Shown one piece after another: positions 37,188 to 48,703 of a stretch of 64,000 bases of DNA. The stretch is from Sulfitobacter sp. HGT1. Lineage in GTDB: Bacteria; Pseudomonadota; Alphaproteobacteria; Rhodobacterales; Rhodobacteraceae. The stretch covers positions 186,001-250,000 of the forward strand of contig NZ_BLWI01000010.1 in NCBI RefSeq assembly GCF_013282155.1, given 5' to 3'. The notes under the pieces are model-generated. The model had not been told where the DNA came from. It was given only the letters and a program-made list of their open reading frames with translations, and searched no databases. The position numbers and the translations under genes are program-made. Every line of letters begins with the position of its first letter. Positions within the stretch are counted from its first letter, which is position 1.

Positions 37188-37243
37188 TTTAATCACCGGA
37201 CCGGGGGCCAGCCCCCGGACCCCCGGGATTTCAGACCATTTGG

Positions 37244-37274
37244 AAGGGGGGCTTTGCGGCCCTCCTTTTTTATT
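37244..37274 (+). terminator. Terminator of typA
   Basis: AAGGGGGGC ... GGCCCTCCTT hairpin with loop TTTGC followed by TTTTTTATT, 57 bases after the typA stop. A GC-rich stem (CCGGGGGC/GCCCCCGG, 37201-37218) precedes it. Confidence 0.75.
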
Positions 37275-37315
37275 GTGGTTGGTGAGGTGTTGAAATTGGG
37301 GTGTCGGAAAAGCAA

Positions 37316-37347
37316 TTAGGCCCGCGAAAGCGGGCCTAATGTATTTT
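37316..37347. terminator. Bidirectional terminator between typA and the DUF1330 gene
   Basis: Perfect 10-base stem TTAGGCCCGC / GCGGGCCTAA around a GAAA tetraloop (37316-37339), with TGTATTTTTA on the plus-strand side and a less regular T run on the minus-strand side. It probably ends the minus-strand DUF1330 gene, whose stop is at 37370. Confidence 0.75.
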
Positions 37348-37369
37348 TATAAACTGGGGTGGTTTGGGA

Positions 37370-37657
37370 TCAGTCTTCGATCTCGACAACCATCAGTTCG
37401 CGTTCAGACGCCCCTTTGGCATGGCTTAGCGCCTCTTGGTAGGCGGGCGAGTTGTAGCAGGCCACGGCCTCTTCCAGCGAGGGGAAGCGGGCCACGACGT
37501 TGCGTGGGCGTTCCTTGCCTTCGAGCTGCACAAAACGCGCAGCGCGGGCCAGAAACTTGCCGCCGTGATCCGCAATCGCGGGGCCTGCTAGTTTGGCGTA
37601 TTTGCCGTAGGCGTCTTCGTCTGTGACGGTGACATGGGCGATCCAGAGTGCTGGCAT
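37370..37657 (-). CDS. DUF1330 domain protein
   Basis: 95-residue ferredoxin-fold (dimeric alpha/beta barrel) protein: MPALWIAHVTVTDEDAYGKY at the start, GGKFLARAARFVQLEG, RNVVARFPSLEEAVACYNSP and YQEALSHAKGASEREL. Function unknown. It starts 4 bases after the alaS stop, so it may be cotranscribed at the 3' end of alaS. Confidence 0.9.
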   Translation of the reverse strand: MPALWIAHVTVTDEDAYGKYAKLAGPAIADHGGKFLARAARFVQLEGKERPRNVVARFPSLEEAVACYNSPAYQEALSHAKGASERELMVVEIED

Positions 37658-37661
37658 GGGG

Positions 37662-40319
37662 TTATCCTTTCAAGATGGCTTCGGCCGCCGCGATGGCCGC
37701 GTCTGCGTTTGCAACGTCTTTCGCCCCGCCTTGGGCCATATCAGGACGGCCACCGCCCCCTTTGCCGCCCAATTGCGCGACAACGGCCTTGACGATATCC
37801 ACGGCCGAGGCCTGCCCGGTCAGATCGGCGGTCACCCCTGCGGCAACGGCCGCCTTGCCGTCCGCGTCAGCGATCAACAGCACGACGCCGCTGCCAAGCT
37901 TGGCTTTGTATTCGTCGACCAGAGCCGGAAGATCCTTGCCCGTTACACCGGACAGAACCTGCGCCATAAACGTCATGCCGTTCACATCGCGTGTTTCAGG
38001 GGCGGAAGCGCCGCCACCGGACATCGCCAGCTCGCGGCGCAATTGCGCGACCTCATTGCTGAGTTGCTTGCGTTCATCGATCAGCGCCCGCACCCGGTCT
38101 GGCACATCGGCGGTCGAGGTTTTCAGCTCGGATGCCACGCGCGACAATGCGGCTTCCTGGGCACGTAGCCAGGTCAGCGCCTCGTTGCCGGTCAGGGCTT
38201 CGATCCGACGGATGCCAGAACTGCTGGAGCTGTCGCCCAACACAACAAACGCGCCGATGTCGCCGGTCTGGCGCACATGGGTGCCGCCGCAAAGCTCCAG
38301 CGAATAGGTCGCCTTGTCCGCGCCCTTGCCCGATCCGGCCTCACGGCCCATCGACACAACACGCACCTCGTCGCCATATTTTTCGCTGAACAGCGCCTGC
38401 GCGCCCAAGGCACGGGCGTCATCCGGGGTCATGATCCGCGTCTCGACCGGCGCGTTCTGCCGGATATAGGCGTTCACTTCCTGTTCGACCTGCGCGATCT
38501 GGTCGGCGGTCATGGCGTGGTTGTGGCTGTAATCAAAACGCAGACGGTCTGCCGCGTTCAAGGACCCGCGCTGTGCCACGTTGTCACCAAGCGCGTTGCG
38601 CAGGGCCTCGTGCAGCAAGTGCGTTGCAGAGTGGTTGGCGCGAATGGCGGTGCGGCGGGCATGATCAACGTCAAGCACAGCCGCCTGCCCGGGGGAAACC
38701 GTGCCCTCGGTCACATCGCCAAAGTGAATGAATACACCGGCCGTTTTACGCGTATCCGTGACCGTGACGCTGCCGGTTTCCGTCTTGATCAGACCGGTAT
38801 CGCCCACCTGACCACCGCTTTCGGCATAAAACGGCGTTTGGTTCAGGGCGATCTGCACCTTGTCACCCGCTTTGGCGGTCTTGACCTGTTCGCCATCCTG
38901 AACCAGCGCCACAATCTGACCTTCAGCGGTTTCCGTGTCATAGCCAAGGAAATCAGTCGTCCCCGCGGCCTCGGCCACGTCAAACCAGACGGTCGCATCA
39001 GCGGCTTCACCCGAACCGGACCACGCGGCGCGGGCCTGCGCCTTTTGCTTGCCCATCGCGGCGTTAAAGCCGTCCAGATCAACGCCGCGGTCTTTTTCAC
39101 GCAGAGCGTCCTGGGTCAGGTCGACCGGGAAACCATAGGTGTCGTAGAGTTTGAACGCGACATCGCCGGACAGGTTTGCGCCTTCGGGCAGATCACGCAA
39201 TTCGTCGTCCAGCAGCTTGAGGCCGCGATCGAGCGTCTTTTTGAAACGGGTTTCTTCAAGCAGAAGTGTTTCCGTGATCAGCGCTTGGGCCTGCCCCAGT
39301 TCGGGATAGGCACCGCCCATTTGGCGCACCAGTTCAGGCACCAAACGGTGCATCAGCGGGTCCTGAATGCCCAGCAAATGCGCGTGACGCATGGCGCGGC
39401 GCATGATCCGGCGCAAGACATAGCCACGCCCGTCGCTTGCCGGCATCACGCCATCCGCGATTAGGAAAGAGGTGGAGCGCAGGTGATCCGCGATCACGCG
39501 ATGATGCGTCTTGCCGGGGCCGTCGGGGTCGGTATTGGACGCATTGGCGCTTGCGACGATCAGGTTGCGCATCAGGTCGGTGGCATAGTTGTCGTTGGTG
39601 CCCTGCAACAGCGCGGCAACCCGTTCGATGCCCATACCTGTGTCGATCGACTGGTTCGGCAACGGCTTTCGGGTGCCATCCTCCAACTGCTCGTATTGCA
39701 TGAAAACCAGGTTCCAGATTTCCACAAACCGGTCGCCGTCCTCCTCCGGAGAGCCGGGAGGGCCACCCCAGATGTGGTCGCCGTGGTCATAAAAGATTTC
39801 CGAACACGGGCCACAGGGGCCGGTCGGGCCCATCATCCAAAAGTTGTCATCCGTTGCGATGCGGATAATGCGGTCGTCAGGCAAACCTGCGACTTTCTTC
39901 CAGATGTTCGCCGCCTCGTCATCGGTATGGTAGACCGTGACATAAAGCCGGTTGGGGTCGATCCCGAGTTCTTTGGTGATCAGCTCCCAGGAAAACGCAA
40001 TTGCGTCGGCTTTGAAATAGTCGCCAAAGCTGAAATTCCCCAACATTTCAAAGAAGGTATGGTGGCGCGCGGTATATCCGACATTGTCCAGATCATTGTG
40101 CTTTCCGCCAGCGCGCACGCATTTTTGCGCTGTTGTGGCACGTTTGTAATCGCGGGTTTCGACACCGGTGAACAGGTTTTTGAACTGCACCATGCCAGAG
40201 TTCGCAAACATCAAAGTGGGATCGTTGCGCGGTACCAGCGGGCTGGAGGGCAGCACCGTGTGGCCGTTCTTTTCAAAGTAGCCAAGAAACGTTGATCGGA
40301 TATCGTTAAGCGTCTTCAT
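37662..40319 (-). CDS. alaS: Alanyl-tRNA synthetase
   Basis: 885-residue class II synthetase that charges tRNA-Ala. Order: catalytic core (about 1-240, [39 protein letters not shown] as split motifs), tRNA recognition region, editing domain with the zinc ligands [11 protein letters not shown] and [11 protein letters not shown] (about 560-680), and the C-terminal oligomerisation/C-Ala region ending in a Gly-rich helix. The ATG at 40319 ([11 protein letters not shown]) is preferred over an upstream extension. Length is normal. Stands between recA and the DUF1330 gene on the minus strand. Confidence 0.98.
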   Translation of the reverse strand: MKTLNDIRSTFLGYFEKNGHTVLPSSPLVPRNDPTLMFANSGMVQFKNLFTGVETRDYKRATTAQKCVRAGGKHNDLDNVGYTARHHTFFEMLGNFSFGDYFKADAIAFSWELITKELGIDPNRLYVTVYHTDDEAANIWKKVAGLPDDRIIRIATDDNFWMMGPTGPCGPCSEIFYDHGDHIWGGPPGSPEEDGDRFVEIWNLVFMQYEQLEDGTRKPLPNQSIDTGMGIERVAALLQGTNDNYATDLMRNLIVASANASNTDPDGPGKTHHRVIADHLRSTSFLIADGVMPASDGRGYVLRRIMRRAMRHAHLLGIQDPLMHRLVPELVRQMGGAYPELGQAQALITETLLLEETRFKKTLDRGLKLLDDELRDLPEGANLSGDVAFKLYDTYGFPVDLTQDALREKDRGVDLDGFNAAMGKQKAQARAAWSGSGEAADATVWFDVAEAAGTTDFLGYDTETAEGQIVALVQDGEQVKTAKAGDKVQIALNQTPFYAESGGQVGDTGLIKTETGSVTVTDTRKTAGVFIHFGDVTEGTVSPGQAAVLDVDHARRTAIRANHSATHLLHEALRNALGDNVAQRGSLNAADRLRFDYSHNHAMTADQIAQVEQEVNAYIRQNAPVETRIMTPDDARALGAQALFSEKYGDEVRVVSMGREAGSGKGADKATYSLELCGGTHVRQTGDIGAFVVLGDSSSSSGIRRIEALTGNEALTWLRAQEAALSRVASELKTSTADVPDRVRALIDERKQLSNEVAQLRRELAMSGGGASAPETRDVNGMTFMAQVLSGVTGKDLPALVDEYKAKLGSGVVLLIADADGKAAVAAGVTADLTGQASAVDIVKAVVAQLGGKGGGGRPDMAQGGAKDVANADAAIAAAEAILKG

Positions 40320-40400
40320 ATGCGGGGCCTTTCGAGGGGCAAAAATGCGTTGCATTCAAATAACCCTGCGGCGGGGCACTGTCCACAGGCCCATCCCACG

Positions 40401-40428
40401 AAAAAGGGCGCGCCGGTTGGCACGCCCA
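40401..40428 (-). terminator. Terminator of recA
   Basis: Minus-strand hairpin GGGCGTGCC / GGCGCGCCC with a 4-base loop (40406-40427) followed by TTTTTCGTGGG, 25 bases after the recA stop. Confidence 0.8.
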
Positions 40429-40452
40429 GTCTGAAATCCAGTTTTGGGGCAA

Positions 40453-41523
40453 TTATGCCTCAAGAATGTCGATGTCATCCTTGTCTGAACCCGCGAAATC
40501 AAGCCCGTGGGCGGCGCGGATTTTATCTTCGATATCCAGCGCCATGGCTTCATTCTCTTTCAGGAAGGTTTTGGCGTTCTCGCGCCCCTGCCCGATGCGT
40601 TCGTCGCCATAGCTGAACCATGATCCCGATTTATCAACCACGCCGGCCTTGACGCCCAGATCGAGCAGTTCGCCCATTTTCGAAATGCCTTCGCCATACA
40701 TGATGTCGAATTCAACCTGTTTGAACGGCGCTGCGACCTTGTTTTTCACGACCTTGACGCGCGTGGCGTTGCCGACAACTTCGTCACGATCCTTAAGCGC
40801 ACCGATGCGGCGGATATCAAGCCGTACCGAGGAATAGAATTTCAGCGCATTACCGCCCGATGTCGTTTCGGGAGAACCGAACATAACGCCGATCTTCATC
40901 CGGATCTGGTTGATAAAGATCACCATGCAGTTCGAGCGAGAGATCGACCCGGTCAGTTTCCGCATCGCCTGTGACATCAGCCGCGCCTGAACACCGACTG
41001 AACTGTCGCCCATGTCGCCTTCGAGTTCCGATTTCGGCGTCAGCGCCGCAACCGAATCGATGATAACCATGTTCACGGCACCAGAACGCACCAAAGTATC
41101 AACGATTTCAAGGGCTTGCTCGCCCGTGTCGGGCTGCGAGATCAGCAATTCGTCAATATCGACGCCCAGTTTTTTCGCATATTGCGGATCAAGCGCGTGT
41201 TCCGCGTCAACGAATGCACAGACACCGCCCTGTTTTTGCTGCTCGGCAACGCAATGCAGCGTCAACGTGGTCTTGCCCGAGCTTTCGGGGCCGTAGATCT
41301 CGATGATCCGGCCCATCGGCAAACCACCGATTCCCAATGCGATATCAAGGCCAAGCGAGCCGGTTGAGCTTGATTTAATGTCCTGAATGGCACCTTCGGC
41401 ACCAAGTTTCATGATCGACCCTTTGCCGAACTGGCGTTCAATCTGTGCCAGCGCGCTATCAAGGGCCTTTTGCTTTTCAGCTTGTTTCTTGTTGTCCATT
41501 GTCAAAAGATCTGCCGTTGCCAT
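40453..41523 (-). CDS. recA: Recombinase RecA
   Basis: 356-residue DNA strand-exchange ATPase and LexA coprotease. Walker [11 protein letters not shown] (about 73-82), Walker B region [13 protein letters not shown]1 [15 protein letters not shown]2 [19 protein letters not shown], acidic C-terminal tail ending [10 protein letters not shown]. The ATG at 41523 ([18 protein letters not shown]) is used; alternatives would run into the SOS-box region. An SOS box lies about 70 bases upstream. Confidence 0.98.
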   Translation of the reverse strand: MATADLLTMDNKKQAEKQKALDSALAQIERQFGKGSIMKLGAEGAIQDIKSSSTGSLGLDIALGIGGLPMGRIIEIYGPESSGKTTLTLHCVAEQQKQGGVCAFVDAEHALDPQYAKKLGVDIDELLISQPDTGEQALEIVDTLVRSGAVNMVIIDSVAALTPKSELEGDMGDSSVGVQARLMSQAMRKLTGSISRSNCMVIFINQIRMKIGVMFGSPETTSGGNALKFYSSVRLDIRRIGALKDRDEVVGNATRVKVVKNKVAAPFKQVEFDIMYGEGISKMGELLDLGVKAGVVDKSGSWFSYGDERIGQGRENAKTFLKENEAMALDIEDKIRAAHGLDFAGSDKDDIDILEA

Positions 41524-41591
41524 TTTAGGGTATCCCTTTACTGTCACAGTGGTCATCAAGCCGCAATCGTTGCCTGTGCCACCTGGATTTT

Positions 41592-41606
41592 GTTCCTTAT
41601 ATGTTC
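41592..41606. promoter_or_regulatory. Alphaproteobacterial SOS (LexA) box of recA
   Basis: GTTC (41592-41595), seven bases, GTTC (41603-41606): an exact match to the direct-repeat LexA site GTTC-N7-GTTC of Rhodobacter and other alphaproteobacteria. It lies 69 bases upstream of the recA ATG, overlapping the expected promoter. Confidence 0.88.
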
Positions 41607-41729
41607 CGTATGGGACCAAAAGCAGAACATTTCAATCGTTTTGTTTCATGTTCCATCTTTTATCCGAAGTGATTAACATGTGGTTTACTGGGACAAGATC
41701 GGCTGAATTGAGTTTGGAATATCGTATAT

Positions 41730-42323
41730 ATGCTTGTTTTCTTTAAAGAACGCCTTGCCTTTCTATCCGTCCCCAAGACCGGGACGACGGCCTATGAAAC
41801 TGCCTTGGCCCCGCGTGCAGATATGGTGATTTCCGAACCGCCGATGCTGAAACATGCCCCTGTCTACCGCTACAACCGATTCATCCGGCCGATGTTTTTA
41901 AAGGTGTGCGATGCAGAACTGGAGCTGATGGCCGTCATGCGCGAGCCGATCAGCTGGCTGGGCAGTTGGTACCGGTACCGCCGCCGGCCGTTCATGCAAG
42001 GCAAACCCAATGCGACGTTTGATGTCACCTTTGACGAGTTTATTCTGGCCTATATGAAAGGCAAAAAACCCGGATTCGCCGATGTCGGCAGTCAGCTGAA
42101 CTTTATGGCCGCACAACCGAATGGCACCGGGATCACGCATTATTTCCGCTATGAAGATCAACCCAGACTTCAGCAGTTTTTATCTGATCGGCTTGGCGTA
42201 ACCCTTGATCTTAAACGTGAAAACGTCTCTCCCGAGATGGAATTGACGCTGTCGCCGGATATAGAAGAACGGTTTCGCCGCAAATTCGAGGACGAATTCG
42301 CGCTTTACGATTCTATCGCCTAG
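41730..42323 (+). CDS. Sulfotransferase family protein
   Basis: 197-residue protein of the sulfotransferase fold, often labelled in error as gamma-glutamyl kinase in Rhodobacteraceae. The 5'-phosphosulfate loop is SVPKTGTTAYETAL (about 13-26); the 3'-phosphate element is VMREPISWLGSWYRYR (about 69-84). The PAPS-binding scaffold is complete. No acceptor can be deduced. It stands alone on the plus strand between recA and the CckA-like kinase, both on the minus strand. Start ATG 41730 has weak ribosome-site support. Confidence 0.8.
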   Translation: MLVFFKERLAFLSVPKTGTTAYETALAPRADMVISEPPMLKHAPVYRYNRFIRPMFLKVCDAELELMAVMREPISWLGSWYRYRRRPFMQGKPNATFDVTFDEFILAYMKGKKPGFADVGSQLNFMAAQPNGTGITHYFRYEDQPRLQQFLSDRLGVTLDLKRENVSPEMELTLSPDIEERFRRKFEDEFALYDSIA

Positions 42324-42337
42324 TTGCGATTTGCCGG

Positions 42338-44617
42338 TCACCGCATTTGATTATGTACGGTCGTTGTTAAATCGGTCAGTGAAAACGGCTTTGGCAAAAA
42401 CACCGAATTAGGGATTGTTGTCTGTTCGGCACCAAAGCTGTCTTCGGCATAGCCCGATACGAAAACGACAGGAACACCGGGCCGGTCTATCAGCGCTTTG
42501 CGAATCCAGCTGGGCCCGTCCATGCCCGGCATGATGACATCGGTGACGAAGACATCGATGTTCAGCGTCTCATCCTCAAGTGTCTTAAGCGCAGCTTCGG
42601 CAGATTCAGCCTCGAGCACGGTATAGCCGCGCATCCGCAGTGCACGGCTGGCAAAGGCCCGCACGGGGGCTTCGTCCTCGACCAGCAGGATGATCCCGTC
42701 GTCGAAACCGGCTGGTGGTGCCGACACGACGGCGGGCTTGGCCGGTGTGGTCAGACTATTGGCCATAACCGGGAAATAAAGGGTAAATATGGTGCCGACT
42801 CCGACGGTGCTGTCGATAAAAATGAACCCGCCAGATTGTTTGATAATGCCATAGGCTGTCGACAGGCCCAGCCCTGTCCCCTCGCCAGTGCGTTTGGTGG
42901 TGAAAAACGGCTCGAACACCTTTTGCAGTTTATCTTCGGGAATACCGACACCTTCGTCCGACACTTGCAAGGTCACATATTGCCCGGCCGGAACGGTGGC
43001 GCGGTCGCGCCTTAACGGGCTTTGCAACTTGACGCATTCGGTGGTGATCTTGATCTCCCCGCCTTCCCGCATTGCGTCGCGCGCATTGACCACCAGGTTC
43101 ATAAGAACCTGTTCCAGCTGCCTTTTATCAGCCCGAATGGGTTTCAAAACCGGATCATGGCTGAGCGTCAAAGTCACCTTTTCCCCGACCAACCTGTTCA
43201 ACAAATGTGTCAGGTCTGCCAGCGTGTCGCGCAGATTCAATGTTTCGGGCCGCAGGGTTTGTTTGCGCGAAAACGCCAGCAGTTGCCCCACCAAAGCGGC
43301 GGCGCGGTTGGCATTCTGGTCGATCTGGACAAGATCGCTGAAATCAGGATCCCCCTGATCATGGCGCAACAGTAACAGATCGCAATGCCCTGAAATCGCT
43401 GTCAAAAGATTGTTGAAATCATGGGCAACACCGCCGGCCAACTGCCCGATAGCTTGCATTTTCTGGCTTTGCACAAATTGCGCCTCAAGCGTTTTCAATT
43501 CGGTTGCATCGTTGAGGACCGCGATCAGCGCGGGGGCCCCCTGATCGGTCACCAGGTTCAGGGTGACCTGCACGAAAGTCTCTCGATCGTCGCGTTTCAA
43601 CCGCAGGAATTCCGATTTCTGGATCAACCTGCCTTCCAAGGTGTCGGTCAGCCAATCATTGATCGACCGACCCAGCCCTTCCATGAGCGATGCCAAAAGC
43701 GCATCGGGCTGCAACCCCGGGCCAACAAGCTTTGCGGCCAGCTGATTATAGGACAGCACTGCGCCGTTCGGGGCAATCTTGACCAAGGGTATGGGCAGTT
43801 CCTGAAACACGTTCCACCCTGAATCCTGAGCGCGCGGTGCGTAAGCGGGAAGCAAATACAATGCCTTACGCCCTGCCCCCGCATCCAGTTCCGCGACCAG
43901 CATCTTTGTTTCGCCCTGTGTCGTCGTCACCTCGGCCAGATCGCCATGGGCGACAGGCAATGATTTGAACAAACGATCCAGTGTTTTCACCCGGGTACCG
44001 ATAAGGGCGCGGGACGCTTCGTTCATGAACAAAACGGCACCCGACCGGCCAACCATCAACATCGGCAAGGACTGTTCAAAGTCACGCGACCGCGCGGGGC
44101 CTTTTTCCTGAACGGCTTCAAGGCGCCACAAATAACCGGTTGCCACGCGGTGGGTCGAAAGGCGCATCGGGCCAGTGCGGGTCATGATATCTTCACGTGC
44201 CGCTCCGTCTATTTCCGCGCGGTCCTGAAGACGGAACACATGCGCCGAGGGGCTTGCAAGCAGGCTTGACAGAAAGGCAGCGACAGTCGTGGTCGGGTTC
44301 GCCTTGCACAGGAGGGACGCTGCTGGATTTTGCGCGGTGACAAGCCCGTCTTCGGTCGCGAAAACACTGGGGCTGGCGTCATTTGCGATAAAGTCGGAGA
44401 CAGCCTGCACATCCCGACCGATCCGTTTTTCCGTCAGGATATCAGCAATAAAACCTATCCCCGCGACACATCCAAGCGCCGCACCGGCAGAGATGAAAAC
44501 GCGCGTCAGATAGGGTTGCTGCGCCACAAAGGCCGCAACAAAGGTCAAAATGGCAGCGATAAAGACGACCAGCATCCGCCTGCGTCTGACTAAGGTAACG
44601 CTGTTCAATTTTGACAA
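42338..44617 (-). CDS. cckA: CckA-type hybrid sensor histidine kinase
   Basis: About 759 residues. Two N-terminal membrane helices (about 15-33 and 38-58), PAS-like domains (about 70-380), HisKA with the phospho-His in GGVAHDFNNLLTA near 397, HATPase (DEGVGIPEDKLQKVFEPF, GEGTGLGLSTAYGI), and a C-terminal receiver with Asp in VFVTDVIMPGMDG near 690. This matches CckA, which feeds ChpT and CtrA and in Rhodobacteraceae controls motility and gene transfer agents. The start is probably TTG 44617, because GGAGGG lies 6 bases before it; a TTG at 44647 is also open. No chpT or ctrA lies in the window, as usual. Confidence 0.92.
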   Translation of the reverse strand: MSKLNSVTLVRRRRMLVVFIAAILTFVAAFVAQQPYLTRVFISAGAALGCVAGIGFIADILTEKRIGRDVQAVSDFIANDASPSVFATEDGLVTAQNPAASLLCKANPTTTVAAFLSSLLASPSAHVFRLQDRAEIDGAAREDIMTRTGPMRLSTHRVATGYLWRLEAVQEKGPARSRDFEQSLPMLMVGRSGAVLFMNEASRALIGTRVKTLDRLFKSLPVAHGDLAEVTTTQGETKMLVAELDAGAGRKALYLLPAYAPRAQDSGWNVFQELPIPLVKIAPNGAVLSYNQLAAKLVGPGLQPDALLASLMEGLGRSINDWLTDTLEGRLIQKSEFLRLKRDDRETFVQVTLNLVTDQGAPALIAVLNDATELKTLEAQFVQSQKMQAIGQLAGGVAHDFNNLLTAISGHCDLLLLRHDQGDPDFSDLVQIDQNANRAAALVGQLLAFSRKQTLRPETLNLRDTLADLTHLLNRLVGEKVTLTLSHDPVLKPIRADKRQLEQVLMNLVVNARDAMREGGEIKITTECVKLQSPLRRDRATVPAGQYVTLQVSDEGVGIPEDKLQKVFEPFFTTKRTGEGTGLGLSTAYGIIKQSGGFIFIDSTVGVGTIFTLYFPVMANSLTTPAKPAVVSAPPAGFDDGIILLVEDEAPVRAFASRALRMRGYTVLEAESAEAALKTLEDETLNIDVFVTDVIMPGMDGPSWIRKALIDRPGVPVVFVSGYAEDSFGAEQTTIPNSVFLPKPFSLTDLTTTVHNQMR

Positions 44618-44731
44618 AAACGACCCTCCCCTCGCATAAACATACAAACGGTTTACGTCCAGGAAGGTTAAGGTACCGTCAATTAATGAAGCTCAACCCG
44701 ATAAACACGTTCAGGTTGATCGTATACCTCA

Positions 44732-45889
44732 TCAATCTCTTTTCAAGTGTGCCGTGAAAAACCCGTCACCGTCGTCATTCGGGTCAAAACGTTTTTGGAA
44801 CCCGACAGACCAGCCGCTGTTGCGTGCCAGGAATGCGGCGATACGGTCTTCGTTTTCGCATGCCAGAACGGAACAGGTCGCGTAGACCAGAACGCCGTTC
44901 TTGGCCGTCAATGCCGTTGCGGCGTCTAGAATACTGTCTTGAATTTGAGTTAACTCGTCCAGACGTGACGCGGACAGGGTCCATTTGCCTTCTGGCGACC
45001 GGCGCCAGGCCCCGCTGCCCGAACAGGGCGCATCGCACAAGACCACATCAAACGGGGCCTCGTTCGCCAGCATGTCGGCTTCAATCTGGCGGATCGTCCT
45101 GCCTGCGCGGTCGGCACGGGCGGGCAAATCCTGCATCCGGCGGGGGTCGATATCATGGGCCATCACCGTCGCAGCCGGGTCAACGGCCAAGGCCAGCGCC
45201 TTGCCGCCGCCGCCCGCACAGTAATCCAAGATCCGGCCTGTGCCGGAAATCGCCGCGACAACCGCCTGGCTGGACGCGTCCTGAAGCTCCACATTGCCCT
45301 CCAAGTAACTGACAGAGTTGCGGATTTTCCGCTCGCCTTCGGTGACGGTCAATGCAGTTTCGGCCAGAGGATTAGCGCGCGTTTGAATGCCCTGTTCGGC
45401 CAGTTCTACCACAGCGGCAGCGGGCGTGATATTGGCTGTATTCACCCGCAAGGTGATCGGGGCACGGGCCTGAAGGGCCAATGCCACGGCTTCGGCGCGG
45501 GGGCCGAGCGACGCCTTGAACTGGGGGATAATCCAGTCCGGCAGGTTCCACTCGATTGCTTCGTCAGCCTCGGTTTCGATACCCTGCTCTGCATCGGTCA
45601 AGGGCTGTGGCGCATGGCCGACACCGTTGAAAATCGCAGCAAGATCAGCGCCTTGCGCCCGCAAAATGCCGATCATCAAGGCGCGTCCAGTCTCGCCTCC
45701 GCCCAGTTGGGCAGCGGTGCGGCGCTGGCGCAACACGGCAAAGACATGATCCCGGATTGCCGCGCGATCCTTGGAGCCCGCAAAGCGATTGCCCCTGCCC
45801 CAACGGGTCAGGGATTGCTCGGCCGGTTGGCCATCGGCCATCGCGTTCAAGATTTCGATCGCCGCTGCGACGCGCGCGCCGGGGGTCAT
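44732..45889 (-). CDS. RsmB/NOP family RNA (cytosine-5) methyltransferase
   Basis: 385-residue SAM-dependent rRNA m5C methyltransferase. An N-terminal NusB-like/RsmB region (about 1-130) precedes the Rossmann core. Motif I ILDYCAGGGGKALAL, motif IV LCDAPCSGSGAWRRSP with Cys, and motif VI VYATCSVLACENEDR with the catalytic Cys. Two active cysteines are present as expected. It lies 46 bases downstream of guaB and may be cotranscribed. Position in rRNA (967 in E. coli RsmB) is inferred only by family. Confidence 0.92.
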   Translation of the reverse strand: MTPGARVAAAIEILNAMADGQPAEQSLTRWGRGNRFAGSKDRAAIRDHVFAVLRQRRTAAQLGGGETGRALMIGILRAQGADLAAIFNGVGHAPQPLTDAEQGIETEADEAIEWNLPDWIIPQFKASLGPRAEAVALALQARAPITLRVNTANITPAAAVVELAEQGIQTRANPLAETALTVTEGERKIRNSVSYLEGNVELQDASSQAVVAAISGTGRILDYCAGGGGKALALAVDPAATVMAHDIDPRRMQDLPARADRAGRTIRQIEADMLANEAPFDVVLCDAPCSGSGAWRRSPEGKWTLSASRLDELTQIQDSILDAATALTAKNGVLVYATCSVLACENEDRIAAFLARNSGWSVGFQKRFDPNDDGDGFFTAHLKRD

Positions 45890-45935
45890 GTAACTGCCAC
45901 GTTTAGTTGCCTTTCAAAGCGAGACCGGTGAGCCA

Positions 45936-47408
<1,473 letters not shown>

Positions 47409-47533
47409 TCATTTGGCGGTTTCCTATTTCACGGATAGTACCGATTGGAAAGGGCCATTTGCCGCGCAGCACCATTGCAAAACCGCATAGCCCGGTCAAA
47501 GCTGGGCCAAACCGGTTTCAAAGGAGCGTCAGA

Positions 47534-48499
47534 ATGGCAAATCACGGATATGAGGGCGGCAGGCTTGATCTGCCTTTTGTGGGCATTTCGACCTTTGGCA
47601 AGCGCCCATATCAGCCCGATTGGACGGCCTTGGATGCCGATGTCGCGATACTGGGGGCCCCGTTTGATGCGGGCACCCAATGGCGGGCGGGTGCGCGGTT
47701 TGGCCCGCGCGGGGTGCGCGAGGCGTCCACCCTGTTCAGCTTTGGCCACGCGGGGGCCTATGATCACGAAGACGATGCGGTGTATCTGCCGGGGGATGTG
47801 AACATCGTTGATATCGGCGATGCGGATATCGTGCATACCGATACAGAACAAAGCCATGCCAATATCGAAGCCGGCGTGCGGGCCATTCTGGATGCCGGTG
47901 CCCTGCCCGTGGTGATTGGCGGCGATCATTCGATCAATATCCCGTGTATCCGTGCATTCGACGGGCAAGGCGACATTCATATCCTGCAAATCGACGCGCA
48001 TCTGGATTTCGTCGATGAACGCCACGGTGTGCGCCATGGCCACGGCAACCCGATGCGCCGCGCCGCCGAGCAGGACTATGTGACGGGGCTGACGCAGGTC
48101 GGCATCCGCAATGTCAGCTCGACCGCCCGCGAAGGCTATGATGATGCCCGCGCCATGGGGTCGGATATTATTTCGGTCCGGCAGGCGCGCAAGATGGGCA
48201 CATTGGGCGTCTTGGCCCATGTGCCAGAGGGCGCGCGGCTGTATGTGACAATCGACATTGATGCGTTTTGCCCGTCGATTGCGCCCGGCACGGGCACGCC
48301 TTCCCACGGTGGGTTCCTGTATTACGAAGTGTTGGAACTGTTGCAGGCCGCAGCCAAGCGCCACGAGATCGTGGGCATTGATCTGGTCGAGGTGGCACCG
48401 GATTATGACCCGACGGGATCGACCAGCATTCTGGCGGCGCAGGTGTTGTTGAACTTTCTGGGGTTCATATTTCATGCACGTGGTGCGCGGGACATTTAG
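47534..48499 (+). CDS. speB: Agmatinase / ureohydrolase family protein
   Basis: 321-residue manganese ureohydrolase. Metal motifs: GGDHSIN (His), QIDAHLDFVDE (Asp-His-Asp), and TIDIDAFCPSIAPGTGTPSHGG (Asp-x-Asp, plus specificity region). The reaction for the family is agmatine to putrescine and urea; guanidino acids are also substrates of relatives, so the symbol is provisional. AAGGAG lies 7 bases before ATG 47534. Alone on the plus strand, divergent from guaB. Confidence 0.88.
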   Translation: MANHGYEGGRLDLPFVGISTFGKRPYQPDWTALDADVAILGAPFDAGTQWRAGARFGPRGVREASTLFSFGHAGAYDHEDDAVYLPGDVNIVDIGDADIVHTDTEQSHANIEAGVRAILDAGALPVVIGGDHSINIPCIRAFDGQGDIHILQIDAHLDFVDERHGVRHGHGNPMRRAAEQDYVTGLTQVGIRNVSSTAREGYDDARAMGSDIISVRQARKMGTLGVLAHVPEGARLYVTIDIDAFCPSIAPGTGTPSHGGFLYYEVLELLQAAAKRHEIVGIDLVEVAPDYDPTGSTSILAAQVLLNFLGFIFHARGARDI

Positions 48500-48703
48500 G
48501 GTTTGTTTCGATTGCAGGCGGTTGGGGCTCTGCCCGTCGCGCCAAAGGCGCGCCGTGATCAAGGGGCGACCCTTTGGGTCGACCCCCGGGATATTTAAGA
48601 GCCAGAGAAGCGAGGACGCGGATGCGGCATTTTGCGACGTATCTTGGCTTTCGTCTGGCGCAGCCTTCGCTATGTTGCGGCAAAGGTTTTGAGGACAGAT
48701 TTG

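Noticed and set aside
44690..44720. Possible FNR box near the cckA start (TTGAT ... ATCAA)
   Set aside because: The half-sites are separated by 10 bases instead of 4, so it does not fit the consensus.
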